From assembly GCA_023382455.1 (NCBI GenBank), contig JAHDVX010000002.1, positions 62,001 to 126,000 on the forward strand: a stretch of 64,000 nt of DNA. Direction: 5' to 3'. Positions 1-9,585 of this stretch are shown piece after piece. Made by a program: the position numbers and the translations under genes. The stretch's first letter is position 1; every line of letters starts with the position of its first letter. The DNA comes from Flavobacteriales bacterium. Lineage in GTDB: Bacteria > Bacteroidota > Bacteroidia > Flavobacteriales_F > PHOS-HE28. Below the pieces are notes generated by a model. That model was not told where the DNA came from, made no database searches, and was given only the letters and a program-made list of their open reading frames with translations.

Positions 1-123
1 CAGATTGGTCTTCCCCGTGCCGTTGGGCCCCACCAGGCAATTCACCTGCGGGCCCAGCTCCACGCCGGCCTCGCGATGGTTACGGAACTGGAGCACCGAA
101 AGGCGGCTGAGCTGGACATTCAT
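1..123 (-). CDS. recF: DNA replication/repair protein RecF, N-terminus only (cut by window edge)
   Basis: The reverse strand reads from an ATG at 123 and runs off the window start, so 41 residues are visible. They show the RecF/SMC-like N-terminus: a beta strand leading to FRNH, then a Walker A loop (VGPNGTGKTN, about residues 31-40). RecF is a cytosolic ABC-type ATPase that loads RecA at single-strand gaps. It is transcribed away from the TPR gene at 260, so the two share a divergent promoter region. The ATP-binding loop is intact; the rest cannot be judged. Confidence 0.85.
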   Translation of the reverse strand, partial: MNVQLSRLSVLQFRNHREAGVELGPQVNCLVGPNGTGKTNL

Positions 124-259
124 GGCGCAGCGCCAAAGATAGACCGCCCCGCGGGGCACCGCGCCGATAGACGCAATCGCCGTATTTGGGGCCGGTTGCT
201 GGCCGGTTTGGGCGGAACACCTACTTTTGCGCTCCACAAAAAAATCGACGGGCACCACG

Positions 260-949
260 ATGTCGACGCAAACCACGGAGGAGAAGGACATTGACCTCGG
301 CCAGCTCTACACCAAAAGCGAGCTGTTCCTGGAGAAGCACAAGAACACCGTTTCCATCGCGGTGATCGCCGTGCTGGTGATCGTCGGCGGCCTGCTGGGC
401 TACCGCAAATGGGTGGTGGAGCCGAAAGCCAAGGAGGCGCAGGACATGATCTGGAAGGCCCAGTACTATTTCGAGATCGACAGCTTGGACCTGGCCTTGA
501 ACGGCGACGGCAACTTCCTGGGCTTTGCCGACGTGGCCGATCAATATGGATCCACCGCCACGGGCCAGCTCGCCAAGTTCTACATCGCGGTGATCAATCA
601 CCAGAAGGGTGACTATGAGTCGGCGCTGCAGTACTACAAGGAAGCCGACCTGGGCGATGACGTGCTGCGCGTGATGGCCACCGGGAACCAAGGCGACGTG
701 CTGGTGGAACTGGGCCGCCCCGAGGAGGCCTTGGCCCAATTCATGAAGGCCGCGGACATGGTGAAGAGCGACTACACCACGCCGATGTTCCTGATGAAGG
801 CCGGCATCCTCTACCAGCAGCAGAACGACTGGAAGAACGCCGCGAAGTGCTTCGAGCGCATCAGCCGCGACTACCCGATGTCCCCTGATGCCGCCACCGC
901 CCGCAAGTATGGTGCCCGCGCCCAGGCCATGGCCGGCCAGCCTTCGTAA
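260..949 (+). CDS. Single-pass membrane protein with periplasmic tetratricopeptide repeats
   Basis: This 229-residue protein has a short acidic cytosolic N-terminus, one transmembrane helix at about residues 32-50 (SIAVIAVLVIVGGLLGY) and a TPR-rich remainder. The TPR helices include a GDYESALQYY-type repeat, a GRPEEALAQF repeat and a DWKNAAKCFERI repeat. The start at 260 is preferred over an in-frame upstream codon because it gives a normal N-terminus. Architecture resembles the YfgM/TPR_21 group of periplasmic scaffolds, but no specific partner can be named. The stop overlaps the ribH start (TAATG), so the two are probably translationally coupled. Confidence 0.8.
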   Translation: MSTQTTEEKDIDLGQLYTKSELFLEKHKNTVSIAVIAVLVIVGGLLGYRKWVVEPKAKEAQDMIWKAQYYFEIDSLDLALNGDGNFLGFADVADQYGSTATGQLAKFYIAVINHQKGDYESALQYYKEADLGDDVLRVMATGNQGDVLVELGRPEEALAQFMKAADMVKSDYTTPMFLMKAGILYQQQNDWKNAAKCFERISRDYPMSPDAATARKYGARAQAMAGQPS

Positions 950-1437
950 TGGCCACCACGGACCTTTCGAAATATGATGCAGCCGGTGTCCCCAAGGGCA
1001 CCGGTCTGCGTTTGGGCCTGGTGGTCAGCGAATGGAATGCCGAGATCACCGGGGCCTTGCGCGATGGGGCCGTGGAAACGCTGCTCAAGCACGGTGTGGC
1101 CCTGAAGGACATCCGCGAGGAATCCGTACCCGGCAGCTTTGAGCTGGCCCTGGGCGCCCAACTGTTGCTGGAGCGCCACGACCTGGACGGCGTGATCTGC
1201 ATCGGCAGCGTGGTGCGCGGCGAAACACCCCACTTCGATTTCGTCTGCCAGGCCACGGCCCATGGCATCATGGAAGTGGGCCTGAAGACCGGCCTGCCCG
1301 TGATCTTCTGCGTGCTCACCGATGACAATATGGAGCAGGCACGGGCGCGCAGCGGCGGCCGGCATGGCAACAAGGGCGTGGAGGCCGCGGTGGCCGTGCT
1401 GAAGATGGCCGCCCTGCGCCGAAAGTCCGCCGTGTAG
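949..1437 (+). CDS. ribH: 6,7-dimethyl-8-ribityllumazine synthase
   Basis: The 162-residue protein makes the penultimate intermediate of riboflavin, condensing 5-amino-6-ribitylaminouracil with 3,4-dihydroxy-2-butanone 4-phosphate in the cytosol. Family signatures are visible: VVSEWNAEIT near the N-terminus, VPGSFELALGAQ in the middle, IGSVVRGETPHFDFVC with the catalytic His, and FCVLTDDNMEQARAR at the C-terminal end. Length is normal for the family. It is joined by stop/start overlap to the TPR gene. Confidence 0.95.
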   Translation: MATTDLSKYDAAGVPKGTGLRLGLVVSEWNAEITGALRDGAVETLLKHGVALKDIREESVPGSFELALGAQLLLERHDLDGVICIGSVVRGETPHFDFVCQATAHGIMEVGLKTGLPVIFCVLTDDNMEQARARSGGRHGNKGVEAAVAVLKMAALRRKSAV

Positions 1438-1439
1438 GC

Positions 1440-3020
1440 CTATTTGAACGTGATCAGCCCGAAGCGGTAGTCGTTCTTGCGGCTGGCGTAGATGAACATG
1501 TCCTTGTTGTCCAGTTCCACGCAGTCCATCGGCCGTAGGATCACATCGCGGCGCTCGGGCGAGAACAGGGCCTCGCGCGCCACCTCCCCGTTCCGGTCCA
1601 CGGTGGCCAGCACCACCAGGGCATCCTCCCCGGTCACCTCGAACTGCTTCACCTTGTCCCCAGGCTTCAGGAAGAGGTTCTCCCCGGAATCGTTGAACAC
1701 CAGGTAGAGCTTGTCCCCCTTCACGTTCAACGCGAAGCCGCTGAACGTCGCCGCTCCGGTGGTATGCTGCCGCTTGGGCACCTTCACCGCCCATTCGATG
1801 TCGCCGACCGGGCTGATGTTGATCACCAGCACATCGTTGTACACATAGTGCACCACCGTGGTGGTGTACGTCTGCCCGTTCATGGAGGAAGTATGGGTGG
1901 TGGTGTACATGTAGTACTGCTCGGCCAGCAGGACCGCTCCCCCATCATCGCGGTGCACGATGTCATGCAACTGGAATTCGGGAAGTTCCAGCTCCTCCTC
2001 CTTCCGTTCGGCCTTTTTCCTGGCCTTGGCTGCCTGCCGCTCGGTCATGTAGGAGGTGATGAAGTCATCCTCAAACGGCTTGTAGCTCTCGTGCAGGATG
2101 CGCTTGGTGGCGCGGTCCAGCCGGAGGAAGAAGGCGCCCCGGACGCTGAAGCTCCCCTGGTTGCCGTACAGCCCGGCACAGAGGATGTCGCCGGTCTTCG
2201 CGATGGAAAGGGTCATGTCCTGCAGGAACTTGTCCCCCACCACGATCGGGTGATCCTCCATTTGGGCGCTCTCTCCCGTGAGGGTCAGCAGGTGGTACTC
2301 GTAGGTGGCCTTGTTCTCCCGTTTCAGCGCCCGCTTCTCGGACTTCCGGGCGTACTTCACCCCCAGCGTCACCACGCTGCCGTCATCATCCACCCGCTGC
2401 GATTCCACCTGGAATTCGTCCGAGTCGTAGGGGAGCACATGCTCCTGGGACCACAGCAACCGCATCCCGGGGTCGTACATCTCCATGCGCGATCTGCTCG
2501 CCACGTCCTTCTCCACCGGGAAGAACACGTGGACCAGGATCTTGCTGCCATCGGGAGAGGAGTGGATGGAGAAGCTCCCGGTGTTGGACTGCTTCTCCGC
2601 CGGGATGGACGTGAGCTTCACGGCCGACTGCACCGGAGCGAAACTTTCCTGGTCGAAGCGCATGCCATACAGGCTGTTCTCGTTCGTCCCCTTGTCATAG
2701 TACGAGGCCAACACCACCACCTCCCTTTGGGTGATGACGACCCGCTGAAGTATCAGGTCCCTTTTGTCCAGCTCCAGGTCCAACGGCTTCTGCCAGGCCA
2801 TCTTCAATCCGTCCATCCGCCGGATGAAAAGGTCCTTCTTGCGGGCCATCAGGAGGAATGTGGCGTTGTTCCTTTCCCCCAGCAACTCCTGGAATGCCCC
2901 GCCGTCCTTCATCGACTGGTCCGGCCCCCAATCCACCTTGGCCCTGGTGGTTTTCACTTGGGCTGGCAGGTTAAGTGCAAAGGCGAGGACAAAAAGGAAG
3001 GCAAGAGCCCGGGCCAGCAT
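1440..3020 (-). CDS. Secreted protein of unknown function
   Basis: The 526-residue protein begins with a clear signal peptide (hydrophobic stretch LAFLFVLAFALNLPAQ) starting at the ATG at 3020; upstream in-frame sequence is not protein-like. The mature part alternates short beta strands and turns through most of its length, as in beta-propeller-like secreted proteins, with a very charged Lys/Glu stretch around residues 322-335. No catalytic motif or T9SS sorting tail is seen. It ends 2 bp from the convergent ribH gene and was not assigned to a known family. Confidence 0.7.
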   Translation of the reverse strand: MLARALAFLFVLAFALNLPAQVKTTRAKVDWGPDQSMKDGGAFQELLGERNNATFLLMARKKDLFIRRMDGLKMAWQKPLDLELDKRDLILQRVVITQREVVVLASYYDKGTNENSLYGMRFDQESFAPVQSAVKLTSIPAEKQSNTGSFSIHSSPDGSKILVHVFFPVEKDVASRSRMEMYDPGMRLLWSQEHVLPYDSDEFQVESQRVDDDGSVVTLGVKYARKSEKRALKRENKATYEYHLLTLTGESAQMEDHPIVVGDKFLQDMTLSIAKTGDILCAGLYGNQGSFSVRGAFFLRLDRATKRILHESYKPFEDDFITSYMTERQAAKARKKAERKEEELELPEFQLHDIVHRDDGGAVLLAEQYYMYTTTHTSSMNGQTYTTTVVHYVYNDVLVINISPVGDIEWAVKVPKRQHTTGAATFSGFALNVKGDKLYLVFNDSGENLFLKPGDKVKQFEVTGEDALVVLATVDRNGEVAREALFSPERRDVILRPMDCVELDNKDMFIYASRKNDYRFGLITFK

Positions 3021-3076
3021 GGGCGGATTGATCGATCGGATCAAGGTTGGTAAATGAAACGGGGTGGAAATGCGGA

Positions 3077-3733
3077 TCACAGGGAGGTGCCCAGGTCGTA
3101 GATCTGGCGGACTTCCTCGAGCTTGGCCACGAAATCGAAGTTCAGGTCCACCAGTTCGCCGGTGCGCATGTCGAAGACCCAACCATGCACGGTGGGCAGT
3201 CCATCGCGGAGGTAGGCGCGCTGGAACACGGCCGTCTTGATCACGTTGATGCACTGCTCCTCCACATTGAGCTCCACCAGGCGGTCATAGCGTTCCTGCC
3301 CGTCCGTGATGGCGGTCAATTCGGCCTTGTGCAGGCGGTACACGTCGCGGATCTGCCTGAGCCAGGGGTTGAGCAGGCCCAGGTCCTGAGCCTGCATGGC
3401 GGCCTTCACACCGCCACATCCGTAGTGCCCGCATACCACCACGTGCTTCACCTTCAGGGTACCGATGGCGTACTCCACAACGCTGAGCGCATTGAGGTCC
3501 GCACTGCCCACGATGTTGGAGATGTTGCGGTGCACGAACATCTCGCCCGGATTGGCCCCCATCAGCTCCTCCGCGGTAACGCGGCTGTCGCTGCAGCCCA
3601 CGAAAAGGATCTCGGGGTTCTGCCCTTGTGCCAATTGCTCGAAGTACGCAGGGTTGACGGCCAATTTGCCGGCCACCCATTTGCGGTTGTTGTCGAACAC
3701 CTGCTTGAAAAATGAATCCTGCTGTCCGTTCAT
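3077..3733 (-). CDS. Beta-class carbonic anhydrase
   Basis: The 218-residue enzyme interconverts CO2 and bicarbonate. The beta-class zinc site is complete: Cys47, Asp49 and Arg51 in CSDSR, then His103 and Cys106 in GHYGCGG. The ATG at 3733 (MNGQQDSFFK) was chosen because codons upstream do not look like protein. It may supply bicarbonate to biosynthetic carboxylases. A SulP anion transporter, a frequent partner of these enzymes, is present but 24 kb away. Confidence 0.93.
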   Translation of the reverse strand: MNGQQDSFFKQVFDNNRKWVAGKLAVNPAYFEQLAQGQNPEILFVGCSDSRVTAEELMGANPGEMFVHRNISNIVGSADLNALSVVEYAIGTLKVKHVVVCGHYGCGGVKAAMQAQDLGLLNPWLRQIRDVYRLHKAELTAITDGQERYDRLVELNVEEQCINVIKTAVFQRAYLRDGLPTVHGWVFDMRTGELVDLNFDFVAKLEEVRQIYDLGTSL

Positions 3734-3806
3734 TAGGAATGAATTTCGTGGATGACCGCGGCATGCTTCCCCGCGGGGTCCGTGCAATGCACGAGCGGTG
3801 TGTGCT

Positions 3807-4688
3807 TCATCCGCCTGCGGCCTTCAGCGTGTTCAGCAACAGGGAGGTTACGGTCATGGGGCCCACGCCACCGGGCACCGGGGTGATCCAGCTGCACTTG
3901 GGGGCCACCCGGTCGAAGTCAACATCGCCGCAAAGGCGGAACCCGTTCTTCCGCGTGGGGTCCTCCAAGCGGTGGATGCCCACATCCACCACCACGGCCT
4001 CGTCCTTCACCATGTCCTCGCCGATGAAGTTGGCCTTCCCGATGGCCACGATCAGGATGTCGGCCTGGCGCGTGATGGCGCGCAAGTCCCTGGTACGGCT
4101 GTGCGCCACGGTGACCGTGCAGTTTCCAGGGTTCGCGTTCCGGCTCATCAACACGGCCATCGGGGTGCCCACGATGTTGCTGCGGCCCACCACCACGCAA
4201 TGTTTGCCTTCGGTGGGCACCTCATGGTGCTTCAGCAGCTCCAGGATACCGCTGGGGGTGGCCGGCAGATAGCCCGGCAGGCCCAGCATCATGCGGCCCA
4301 GGTTCTGCGGATGGAAGCCGTCCACATCCTTTCCCGGGGCGATGGCCAGGGTCACACGCTCCTCGTCGATCTGTTTCGGCAGGGGAAGCTGCACGATGAA
4401 TCCGTCCAGACTTGCATCGGCGTTCAGGCTGGCCACCAGTTCCAGCAGGTCGCCCTCGGTGACATCAGCAGGCCTGCGCAACAACGTACTCTGGAAGCCC
4501 ACGCCCTCGCAGGCCTTGACCTTGCTGGCCACGTAGGTCTGGCTGGCGGGGTCATCACCCACCAGCACGGCGGCCAGGTGCGGCGGACGTCCCCGCTTCT
4601 TCTTCACTTCCATGGCGCCCTTGGCGATGCGTTCAAGCACGGCCTTGGAACACGCTTTTCCGTCGAGCAATTGATAGGTGGTGGACAT
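3807..4688 (-). CDS. folD: Bifunctional methylenetetrahydrofolate dehydrogenase / methenyltetrahydrofolate cyclohydrolase
   Basis: The 293-residue cytosolic enzyme interconverts 5,10-methylene-, 5,10-methenyl- and 10-formyl-tetrahydrofolate for purine and formyl-Met synthesis. Visible signatures are YVASKVKACEGVG with the catalytic Lys, QLPLPKQID, the cofactor-binding VVVGRSNIVGTPMA, and the C-terminal PVPGGVGPMT. Length is usual. A possible -7 box, TAGTTTCG on the minus strand (4694-4701), lies just upstream of the start. Confidence 0.95.
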   Translation of the reverse strand: MSTTYQLLDGKACSKAVLERIAKGAMEVKKKRGRPPHLAAVLVGDDPASQTYVASKVKACEGVGFQSTLLRRPADVTEGDLLELVASLNADASLDGFIVQLPLPKQIDEERVTLAIAPGKDVDGFHPQNLGRMMLGLPGYLPATPSGILELLKHHEVPTEGKHCVVVGRSNIVGTPMAVLMSRNANPGNCTVTVAHSRTRDLRAITRQADILIVAIGKANFIGEDMVKDEAVVVDVGIHRLEDPTRKNGFRLCGDVDFDRVAPKCSWITPVPGGVGPMTVTSLLLNTLKAAGG

Positions 4689-4767
4689 GGCGCCGAAACT
4701 ACTCCTTTCCGGGTCACGTGGGCCATGACCAGGGCCATGCCCGCCTCATGCAGGCCATGAATGCAAA

Positions 4768-4793
4768 AGGGCCGCTCCATGCGGAGTGGCCCT
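4768..4793 (-). terminator. Rho-independent terminator, minus strand
   Basis: An 11-bp stem (4768-4778 with 4783-4793, one G-T pair) closes a 4-nt loop and is followed on the minus strand by a short T run (4768-4765). It would end transcription from the outer-membrane barrel gene at 4945-5709 before folD. Confidence 0.7.
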
Positions 4794-4795
4794 CT

Positions 4796-4912
4796 TCATG
4801 CACTATGCCGGGATCGGAAGTTGTAGGCCACGCGGAGCCCCAAGTAGGCGGAGGACTTCGACGAGTCGCCTGAGCTGACCGTCCCGGTCATCGCTTCAGC
4901 CGAAGGGATGCA
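4796..4912 (-). pseudogene. Short remnant with a formylglycine-generating-enzyme-like C-terminus
   Basis: Between the barrel gene and the terminator, the minus strand encodes about 38 open codons ending at 4796, the last ones reading SAYLGLRVAYNF. This resembles the C-terminal signature of sulfatase-modifying-factor (FGE-like) domains. There is no upstream body of such a gene, and an in-frame stop lies at 4913-4915. It is best read as a decayed gene end, but the segment is too short to be certain. Confidence 0.25.
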
Positions 4913-4944
4913 CTATCGGACCCACGCTGAGCGGTGAACCATGA

Positions 4945-5709
4945 TCATTCCCCGCCAAACTGCCAGCCGATGGCGAGTTCGATCAGGTTGGTCCATACCC
5001 GATGGCGGGTGTTGCTCTCGGTGCGGTCGTAGGTGGTGCTCAACCCCCGGTAATACCGCAGGTCCATGTCAAAACCCACGGGCAGGGTATAGCCAACCCC
5101 GGCCATCACCATGACATCCGCTTTCTTGAAATCCTTGATGGCGCTGCTGCCCTTCTTCTTGGAGGTGGCAAGGTCCTGCTGGTCCACCGATTGTTGTTGG
5201 TTCCCATTGGTGATGGTGCCTTTCCACGTGGTGGTCTCATCGGTGTTCTGCTTTCCACCCATCAGGAAATTGATCGAGGGTCCAAGCATCACCCGGAGCC
5301 CTTCCGAAGGGCTGAGCGTCAAGGGCACGTTGACCTGGAAATAGGACAGCCGTTGGTCGGTCTCCGAGGTGTAGTCCATGGTCCCCGTATAGGTGCCCCC
5401 ACCCTGCACCACTTCGGCGCTATTGGTATAGGAGCGGTTGATCGTCAAGTCCGACTTGGCCTTGCGGAAGGAAAACATGATCTCCGGCCGGACACCCACC
5501 AGGTCGGAGAACGGGATACCCGCAAAACCGCCGAAGGATAGGCCCAATCCCTTGGGGTTGCTGGGCATGTCCTTCTGCTCCGGTTGGATCTTCTGCGCAC
5601 CGAGGAAATAGTTGGTACCCACCTTTCCGCCGAAGCTCACTTGGGCGGAAAGCGCGGTGGCCGACAACACACAGAGCGCCATGGCGACTTGCTTGTAAGG
5701 ATTGTTCAT
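4945..5709 (-). CDS. Outer-membrane beta-barrel protein (porin-like)
   Basis: The 254-residue protein starts at the ATG at 5709 with a signal peptide (ALCVLSATALSAQ), followed by alternating amphipathic strands such as VSFGGKVGTNYFLG and DMDLRYYRGLSTTYD. It ends in an aromatic-rich last strand (NLIELAIGWQFGGE). This is the outer-membrane beta-barrel family common in Bacteroidota; substrate is unknown. Its own -7 box lies at 5727-5734 and a terminator follows at 4768-4793, so it is probably a single-gene unit. Confidence 0.8.
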   Translation of the reverse strand: MNNPYKQVAMALCVLSATALSAQVSFGGKVGTNYFLGAQKIQPEQKDMPSNPKGLGLSFGGFAGIPFSDLVGVRPEIMFSFRKAKSDLTINRSYTNSAEVVQGGGTYTGTMDYTSETDQRLSYFQVNVPLTLSPSEGLRVMLGPSINFLMGGKQNTDETTTWKGTITNGNQQQSVDQQDLATSKKKGSSAIKDFKKADVMVMAGVGYTLPVGFDMDLRYYRGLSTTYDRTESNTRHRVWTNLIELAIGWQFGGE

Positions 5710-5726
5710 GGATAATGAGTTTATCC

Positions 5727-5734
5727 CAAATATA
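5727..5734 (-). promoter_or_regulatory. -7 promoter box of the barrel gene
   Basis: The minus strand reads TATATTTG, an exact match to the Bacteroidota sigma-factor -7 consensus TAnnTTTG, 17 bp upstream of the ATG at 5709. No convincing -33 TTTG was found at the expected spacing. Confidence 0.5.
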
Positions 5735-5803
5735 CCCCAAGACCTCAATCCAGCTGCTCCCTAAAATTGGGGATGCCTGCCTGTTGCTGCCCGAAAAATG
5801 AGA

Positions 5804-5826
5804 AGCCCCGCCTCCGGGGGCGGGGC
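5804..5826 (-). terminator. Rho-independent terminator after aconitase
   Basis: The minus strand forms a 9-bp GC stem (AGCCCCGCC pairing with GGCGGGGCT) with a small loop, followed by a T-rich stretch. It lies 20 bp beyond the aconitase stop codon. Confidence 0.75.
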
Positions 5827-5846
5827 TCCATGATCAACAATACCGG

Positions 5847-8120
5847 TCACTTCTTCTGCTGTGCCCGGATCAGGTTCAATGCACTGCCCGCCTTGAACCA
5901 TTCGATCTGGTGGGCATTGTAGGTGTGGTTGCAGATGATGGTGTCCTTGCTGCCGTCCTTGTGGATGAGCACCACGGTGAGCGGCTTGCCGGGCGTGAAC
6001 TGCGCCAGGTCGGTGAAGTCGAAGCGGTCGTCCTCCTGCACCTTGTCGAAGTCGCTCTCATCGGCGAAGGTGAGCGCCAGCATGCCCTGCTTCTTCAGGT
6101 TGGTCTCGTGGATGCGGGCGAAGCTCTTCACCAGCACCGCACGAACGCCGAGGTGGCGGGGCTGCATGGCGGCATGCTCGCGGCTGCTGCCCTCGCCGTA
6201 GTTCTGATCGGCCACCACCACGCTGGGCATGCCCGCAGCCTTGTAGACGCGTTGCACGGCAGGCACTTCCCCGTACTCGCCGGAGATCTGGTTCTTCACT
6301 TTGTTGGCCTCGCCGTTGAAGGCGTTGATGGCCCCGGTGAGCGTGTTGTTGCTGATGTTGTCCAGGTGGCCGCGGTAACGCAGCCAGGGCCCGGCCATGC
6401 TGATGTGGTCCGTGGTGCACTTGCCCTTGGCCTTGATCAGGAGCACCGCACCGGTGATGTTGTTGCCATCCCATGCGGGGAAGGGTTCGAGCAGCTGCAG
6501 GCGGTCACTGCCAGGCTTCACCACCACTTCCACGCTGCTGCCATCGGCGGCAGGGGCCTTGTAGCCGGGATCATCCACATCAAACCCTTTCGGCGGCAGT
6601 TCAAGGCCCACCGGCTCATCCAGCTTCACCTCCTCGCCCGCGGCATTCCGAAGCGTATCGGTAAGGGGGTTGAACGAGAGATGGCCGCTGAGGGCCATGG
6701 CGGTGACCAACTCCGGGCTCGCCACGAAGGCGTGCGTGCTGGAGTGGCCGTCATTGCGCTTGGCGAAGTTGCGGTTGTAGGAGGTCAGGATGGAGTTCTT
6801 GCGCTCGGGATCATCGATGTGGCGCGCCCATTGGCCGATACATGGCCCGCAGGCATTGGCCAGCACCACCCCGCCCATTTCCTCGAAGGTGGCCAAAAGG
6901 CCATCGCGCTCGGCGGTGTACCGCACCGTTTCACTGCCCGGGGTAACGGTGAACTCACTGGTGGCCTTCAATCCCTTGCTGATGGCCTGGCGTGCCACGG
7001 AGGCGCTGCGCGTCAGGTCCTCGTAGCTGCTGTTGGTGCAGCTGCCGATGAGACCCACCTCCAACTTCTCGGGCCATCCGTGCTCCTTCACCGCAGCGGC
7101 GAACTTGCTGATGGGCCAGGCCAGGTCGGGTGTGTAGGGCCCGTTGATGTACGGCTCCAGGGTGCTGAGGTCGATCTCGATCACCTGGTCGAAGTACTTT
7201 CCGGGATCGGCATAGACCTCGGGGTCGCCGGTGAGGTGCTCGGCGATCCGGTCCGCCAACTCCACCACCTCGGCGCGGCCGGTGCCGGTGAGGTAGCGGC
7301 GCATGCTGTCGTCATACCCGAAGGTGCTGGTGGTGGCGCCGATCTCCGCGCCCATGTTGCAGATGGTGCCCTTGCCGGTGGCGCTCAGGCTCTGCGCGCC
7401 GGGGCCGAAGTACTCCACGATAGCACCGGTGCCGCCCTTGACGGTGAGGATGCCCGCCACCACCAGGATGACATCCTTGGCGGACGCCCATCCGCTGAGC
7501 CGGCCCTTGAGGTGCACCCCGATGATCTTGGGCTGCTTCAGTTCCCAGGGAAGGCCGCTCATCACGTCGCAGGCGTCGGCACCACCCACGCCGATGGCCA
7601 GCATGCCCAGGCCGCCGCCGTTGGGCGTGTGGCTGTCGGTACCGATCATCATGCCGCCGGGGAACGCATAGTTCTCCAACATCACCTGGTGAATGATGCC
7701 CGCGCCGGGGCGCCAGAAGCCGATTCCATACTTGTTACTGATGCTTTCCAGGAACTGGTACACCTCATTGCCCTTGAGCAGCGCGTCCTGCAGGTCCTGC
7801 TTGGCCCCCACCCGCGCTTGGATCAGGTGGTCGCAGTGCACGGTGGTGGGTACGGCCACCTTGGACTTGCCGGTGGTCATGAACTGCAGCAAGGCCATTT
7901 GCGCCGTGGCGTCCTGCATGGTCACCCGGTCCGGTGCGAAATCGACGTAATCCCCCGCCCGCTTGTACTCCTTGGTGGCCTCCCCCTGCGTGAGGTGTGC
8001 GTACAGGATCTTCTCGGTGAGCGTGAGCGGCCTGCCCAACGCCTTGCGGGCTGCGGCCACGCGCGCCGGATAGCGCTCGTAGACCGCCTTGATCATGTCG
8101 ATATCGAAAATGTGTGCCAT
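5847..8120 (-). CDS. Aconitate hydratase (mitochondrial-type)
   Basis: The 757-residue TCA-cycle enzyme isomerises citrate and isocitrate through a [4Fe-4S] cluster. Cluster cysteines are seen in [11 protein letters not shown] and [10 protein letters not shown]. Also present are the substrate-binding [23 protein letters not shown] region and the C-terminal swivelling domain with [13 protein letters not shown]. Layout and length match the eukaryote-like aconitase of many Bacteroidota rather than AcnB. The ATG at 8120 is chosen because the preceding in-frame codons encode a lysine-rich stretch that also contains the promoter box at 8151. With icd at 12870, two TCA genes lie within 7 kb, though on opposite strands. 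Confidence 0.96.
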   Translation of the reverse strand: MAHIFDIDMIKAVYERYPARVAAARKALGRPLTLTEKILYAHLTQGEATKEYKRAGDYVDFAPDRVTMQDATAQMALLQFMTTGKSKVAVPTTVHCDHLIQARVGAKQDLQDALLKGNEVYQFLESISNKYGIGFWRPGAGIIHQVMLENYAFPGGMMIGTDSHTPNGGGLGMLAIGVGGADACDVMSGLPWELKQPKIIGVHLKGRLSGWASAKDVILVVAGILTVKGGTGAIVEYFGPGAQSLSATGKGTICNMGAEIGATTSTFGYDDSMRRYLTGTGRAEVVELADRIAEHLTGDPEVYADPGKYFDQVIEIDLSTLEPYINGPYTPDLAWPISKFAAAVKEHGWPEKLEVGLIGSCTNSSYEDLTRSASVARQAISKGLKATSEFTVTPGSETVRYTAERDGLLATFEEMGGVVLANACGPCIGQWARHIDDPERKNSILTSYNRNFAKRNDGHSSTHAFVASPELVTAMALSGHLSFNPLTDTLRNAAGEEVKLDEPVGLELPPKGFDVDDPGYKAPAADGSSVEVVVKPGSDRLQLLEPFPAWDGNNITGAVLLIKAKGKCTTDHISMAGPWLRYRGHLDNISNNTLTGAINAFNGEANKVKNQISGEYGEVPAVQRVYKAAGMPSVVVADQNYGEGSSREHAAMQPRHLGVRAVLVKSFARIHETNLKKQGMLALTFADESDFDKVQEDDRFDFTDLAQFTPGKPLTVVLIHKDGSKDTIICNHTYNAHQIEWFKAGSALNLIRAQQKK

Positions 8121-8150
8121 GGCTTTTCGCTGCAATAGTTTTTTCGGCCG

Positions 8151-8158
8151 CAAAGGTA
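8151..8158 (-). promoter_or_regulatory. -7 promoter box of aconitase
   Basis: The minus strand reads TACCTTTG, an exact TAnnTTTG match, 30 bp upstream of the ATG at 8120. Confidence 0.55.
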
Positions 8159-8202
8159 CACATCCGTGTGGGCGGCCTGCCGGGATGCCTTTTCAGATCC
8201 AC

Positions 8203-9498
8203 CTACAGGGTGCCTTCCCACTCCTCCGGGCCGCTCTCCGGAACGGGCGGACCCTTGCGCCACCAGCGGGCGCGGCGCACGTGCAGCAGGCCACTGTACA
8301 AGAAAGCCCCGATGAGCGCGCCGGTGGCGATGGCCGTGAGGATGAACAGCAGCTGCAGGATGCTTCCGGCCGTGCCCATACCCTCCGCGGCCATGGTGGT
8401 GATGCTCACCAGGCCGAACGATCCCGGGGCGAGCAGCCAGAAGGCGGGGATGATGGTCACCAACGCCGGCGGCCCCTTGAACCGGTATTCGATCACCAGG
8501 GCGGTGATGGCCATCACCGCAGCGCCGAAGAAGGCCGTGGAGGCCCCGTCCACCAACACGCCGCTGACGTACTGCCCGAAGTAGGCCATCAGCATGGTGA
8601 GCATCATCCAGGGCAACGACCTGCGCCGGCTGCTCATGAACAGGTGGAGGCCCAGCGCAAAGACCACCACGCCCAACCAGGCCAGCCAAGGGGCCAGGCG
8701 GTCGGCGGCCTGCATCATGGGCATTTCCCCACCGAACAGGCGGAAACCGCCCAGCAGGCCGAAGGCCAACAGGATCAGCTGCGTGAAGCCGGCCACCAGC
8801 CTGCTGGCCCCGGAGACCGTGTTGGAGAATGCCAGCTCCACCACGGCCACGGTGAGCATGATGCCGGGCAGGAAGACGATCAACGGCGGGATCAGCAGCT
8901 GGAACACGGGTTCCTGCACCCCGTACCGGTAAAGCAGCGCCACGGCCGAGGACAGGATGAAGGCCGCCACCACGGGCATCACGGCGGCCCAGGCCGGCTG
9001 CCGCCTTACGGCCACTTGCAGCAGGGCCGCCAGCAGGCCCAGCCCGGCCACATAGCCCAGCCCGCTCCACGTGGGGCGAAGGATGAGGGCGATGCCGATG
9101 GTGGTCAACAGGTAGCCCAGCACGTAGCCGAAGTCGCCGTACCGGTGCTTCATGCGCCAGACGGCATCCAGCTTGCGCAGGCCGTCCGCGGGCGACAGCC
9201 GCCCGGCGCGCGCCTCGCGGGCGATCTCCAGCACGCCCTCCATCTGGTCGAAGCGCAGCTCGCCCACGCGGTACGGCCCGGGAGTGATCTGCACGCGGTG
9301 CTCGTGCCCGTCATCGGACTGCACCATGAGCACGGTGGGCAGGGCGAAGACCAGGATGCCGGGCTGGCCGTGGCGCCTGGCGATCTGCCCCAGGTCGCGC
9401 TCCACCAGGGCCACCGCGTTACCGGCGGCCAGCTCGGCCTGCCCCAGGCGGGCCAGGAAGCGGAGCAGGGTGCGTTGCTGCGGGTCGGCCTCGGCCAT
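8203..9498 (-). CDS. Threonine/serine exporter family (ThrE-type) membrane protein
   Basis: The 431-residue protein has a soluble N-terminal part of about 125 residues, then roughly ten hydrophobic helices. The N-terminal half carries the ThrE/DUF1212 features (LLRFLARLGQAELAAGNA, and a PGIMLT turn); the C-terminal membrane half resembles the second ThrE domain. The family exports small amino acids such as threonine and serine. Here both halves are in one chain, as in Corynebacterium ThrE. The substrate is inferred from the family only. Confidence 0.85.
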   Translation of the reverse strand: MAEADPQQRTLLRFLARLGQAELAAGNAVALVERDLGQIARRHGQPGILVFALPTVLMVQSDDGHEHRVQITPGPYRVGELRFDQMEGVLEIAREARAGRLSPADGLRKLDAVWRMKHRYGDFGYVLGYLLTTIGIALILRPTWSGLGYVAGLGLLAALLQVAVRRQPAWAAVMPVVAAFILSSAVALLYRYGVQEPVFQLLIPPLIVFLPGIMLTVAVVELAFSNTVSGASRLVAGFTQLILLAFGLLGGFRLFGGEMPMMQAADRLAPWLAWLGVVVFALGLHLFMSSRRRSLPWMMLTMLMAYFGQYVSGVLVDGASTAFFGAAVMAITALVIEYRFKGPPALVTIIPAFWLLAPGSFGLVSITTMAAEGMGTAGSILQLLFILTAIATGALIGAFLYSGLLHVRRARWWRKGPPVPESGPEEWEGTL

Positions 9499-9536
9499 GG
9501 GGCGAAGCTACGCGCCGGGATGTGCCGAAATGACGA

Positions 9537-9564
9537 AAGGGCCGCCCCTTGCGGAACGGCCCTT
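9537..9564 (-). terminator. Terminator-like hairpin after the ribosomal protein operon
   Basis: AAGGGCCG (9537-9544) pairs with CGGCCCTT (9557-9564). The hairpin lies about 20 bp past the rplI stop. The following minus-strand sequence is only moderately T-rich. Confidence 0.55.
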
Positions 9565-9585
9565 CCCATGGCTTGTTCGACTGCC

